Shown here: positions 33,206 to 33,408 of the stretch, one piece after another | How positions within the stretch are numbered: the stretch's first letter is position 1 | How the letters are laid out: the number at the start of each line of letters is the position of its first letter | DNA from: Ancylomarina sp. 16SWW S1-10-2 | Lineage (GTDB): Bacteria; Bacteroidota; Bacteroidia; Bacteroidales; Marinifilaceae | Direction of reading: 5' to 3' | Length of the DNA: 33,408 nt | Assembly (NCBI RefSeq): GCF_009669305.1 | Contig: NZ_SADB01000032.1 | Span: 1 to 33,408, forward strand | Program-made: the position numbers and the translations under genes | Notes under the pieces: model-generated | Database searches by the model: none | Told to the model about the DNA's origin: nothing | Seen by the model: only the letters and a program-made list of their open reading frames with translations

Positions 33206-33408
33206 TCAAGTTGCAAATGCAACTTTTTGATTATTTACAACATAATTATATTTTTCATTCGGAGTCAAGTAATTTAGACGCTTTCTAGGCCTATTATTTA
33301 GTTTATCTTGAACCCATTGTACTTTTTCATTTGTTATTCCATCAAAAGAAGATCCTTTAATGAAATATTGTCTAATTAAACCATTCGTATTTTCATTAGC
33401 ACCTCTTT
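33206..33408 (-). mobile_element. IS30-family transposase, 3' end (cut by window edge)
   Basis: The minus strand from the right edge reads RGANENTNGLIRQYFIKGSS, then VQWVQDKLNNRPRKRLNYLT and PNEKYNYVVNNQKVAFAT with a stop at 33206-33208. The E-R-G-x-N-E-N-x-N-G-L-x-R-Q-Y-F block (last catalytic acid region of the IS30 DDE domain) and NNRPRKRLxYxTPNE are hallmarks of IS30 transposases. About 67 codons are visible, roughly the last fifth. The gene's final bases contain the palindromic GTTGCAAATGCAAC, probably overlapping the terminal inverted repeat. The frame is intact in the visible part, so the element may be active. Confidence 0.9.

Noticed and set aside
1-33408. CRISPR arrays, tRNA or rRNA genes, phage genes
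   Set aside because: I looked for regularly spaced repeats, cloverleaf-like sequences with CCA ends and phage structural genes and saw none.

Overview
The window looks like a low-GC chromosome segment from a marine or anaerobic Bacteroidota, probably order Marinilabiliales. The reasons are two complete ECF-sigma/FecR/SusC/SusD loci, SPII lipoproteins, promoters of the Bacteroidota type (TTTG-N19-TAnnTTTG), an archaeal/plant-style Thi4 thiazole synthase and an IS30 transposase end. The order-level placement is inference from gene style; there is no 16S or other marker here.

Layout. (1) Bases 1-146 resemble the terminal end of an IS30-like element that would extend off the left edge. (2) 246-13988, all on the minus strand, is locus 1. 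Read in transcription order it runs ECF sigma, FecR anti-sigma, SusC-type TonB transducer with an STN domain, SusD lipoprotein, two tandem-duplicated DUF4369/TlpA lipoproteins, and three secreted thioredoxin-fold proteins, ending at a strong terminator. (3) 13989-18700 holds a thiamin operon (minus strand: TPP riboswitch, thi4, thiE, thiC and a broken thiD). It is flanked by two direct repeats, one carrying an intact 93-codon gene and the other a decayed copy of its start. (4) 18778-21576 (plus strand) is a secreted S9-family serine peptidase. (5) 21761-33112 (minus strand) is locus 2: ECF sigma, FecR, SusC, SusD, thioredoxin-like protein, TlpA lipoprotein, terminator, thioredoxin-like protein, and the remnant of another TlpA-like gene. 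(6) From 33206 to the right edge is the 3' end of an IS30-family transposase.

How the parts work together. In both loci the SusC protein keeps the N-terminal STN signalling domain, so ligand binding at the outer membrane can signal through FecR to the ECF factor, which should then switch on susC, susD and the downstream genes. What is unusual is the cargo. Neither locus has a glycoside hydrolase, sulfatase, lyase or surface glycan-binding gene. The effectors are thioredoxin-fold proteins: five secreted ones with CxxC at residues 52/55 and a long helical C-terminal half, plus three DUF4369-TlpA lipoproteins. This suggests import of a substrate needing thiol-disulfide chemistry, such as disulfide-bonded peptides or small proteins, or a redox/repair response sensed through a transporter. 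The substrate cannot be read from sequence.

Non-coding structure is rich. The TlpA duplication also copied a ~111-114 nt hairpin whose base stem shows compensatory changes. There are matching hairpins between fecR and susC in both loci, hairpins after both susD genes, clear terminators, and promoter matches for both sigma-factor genes.
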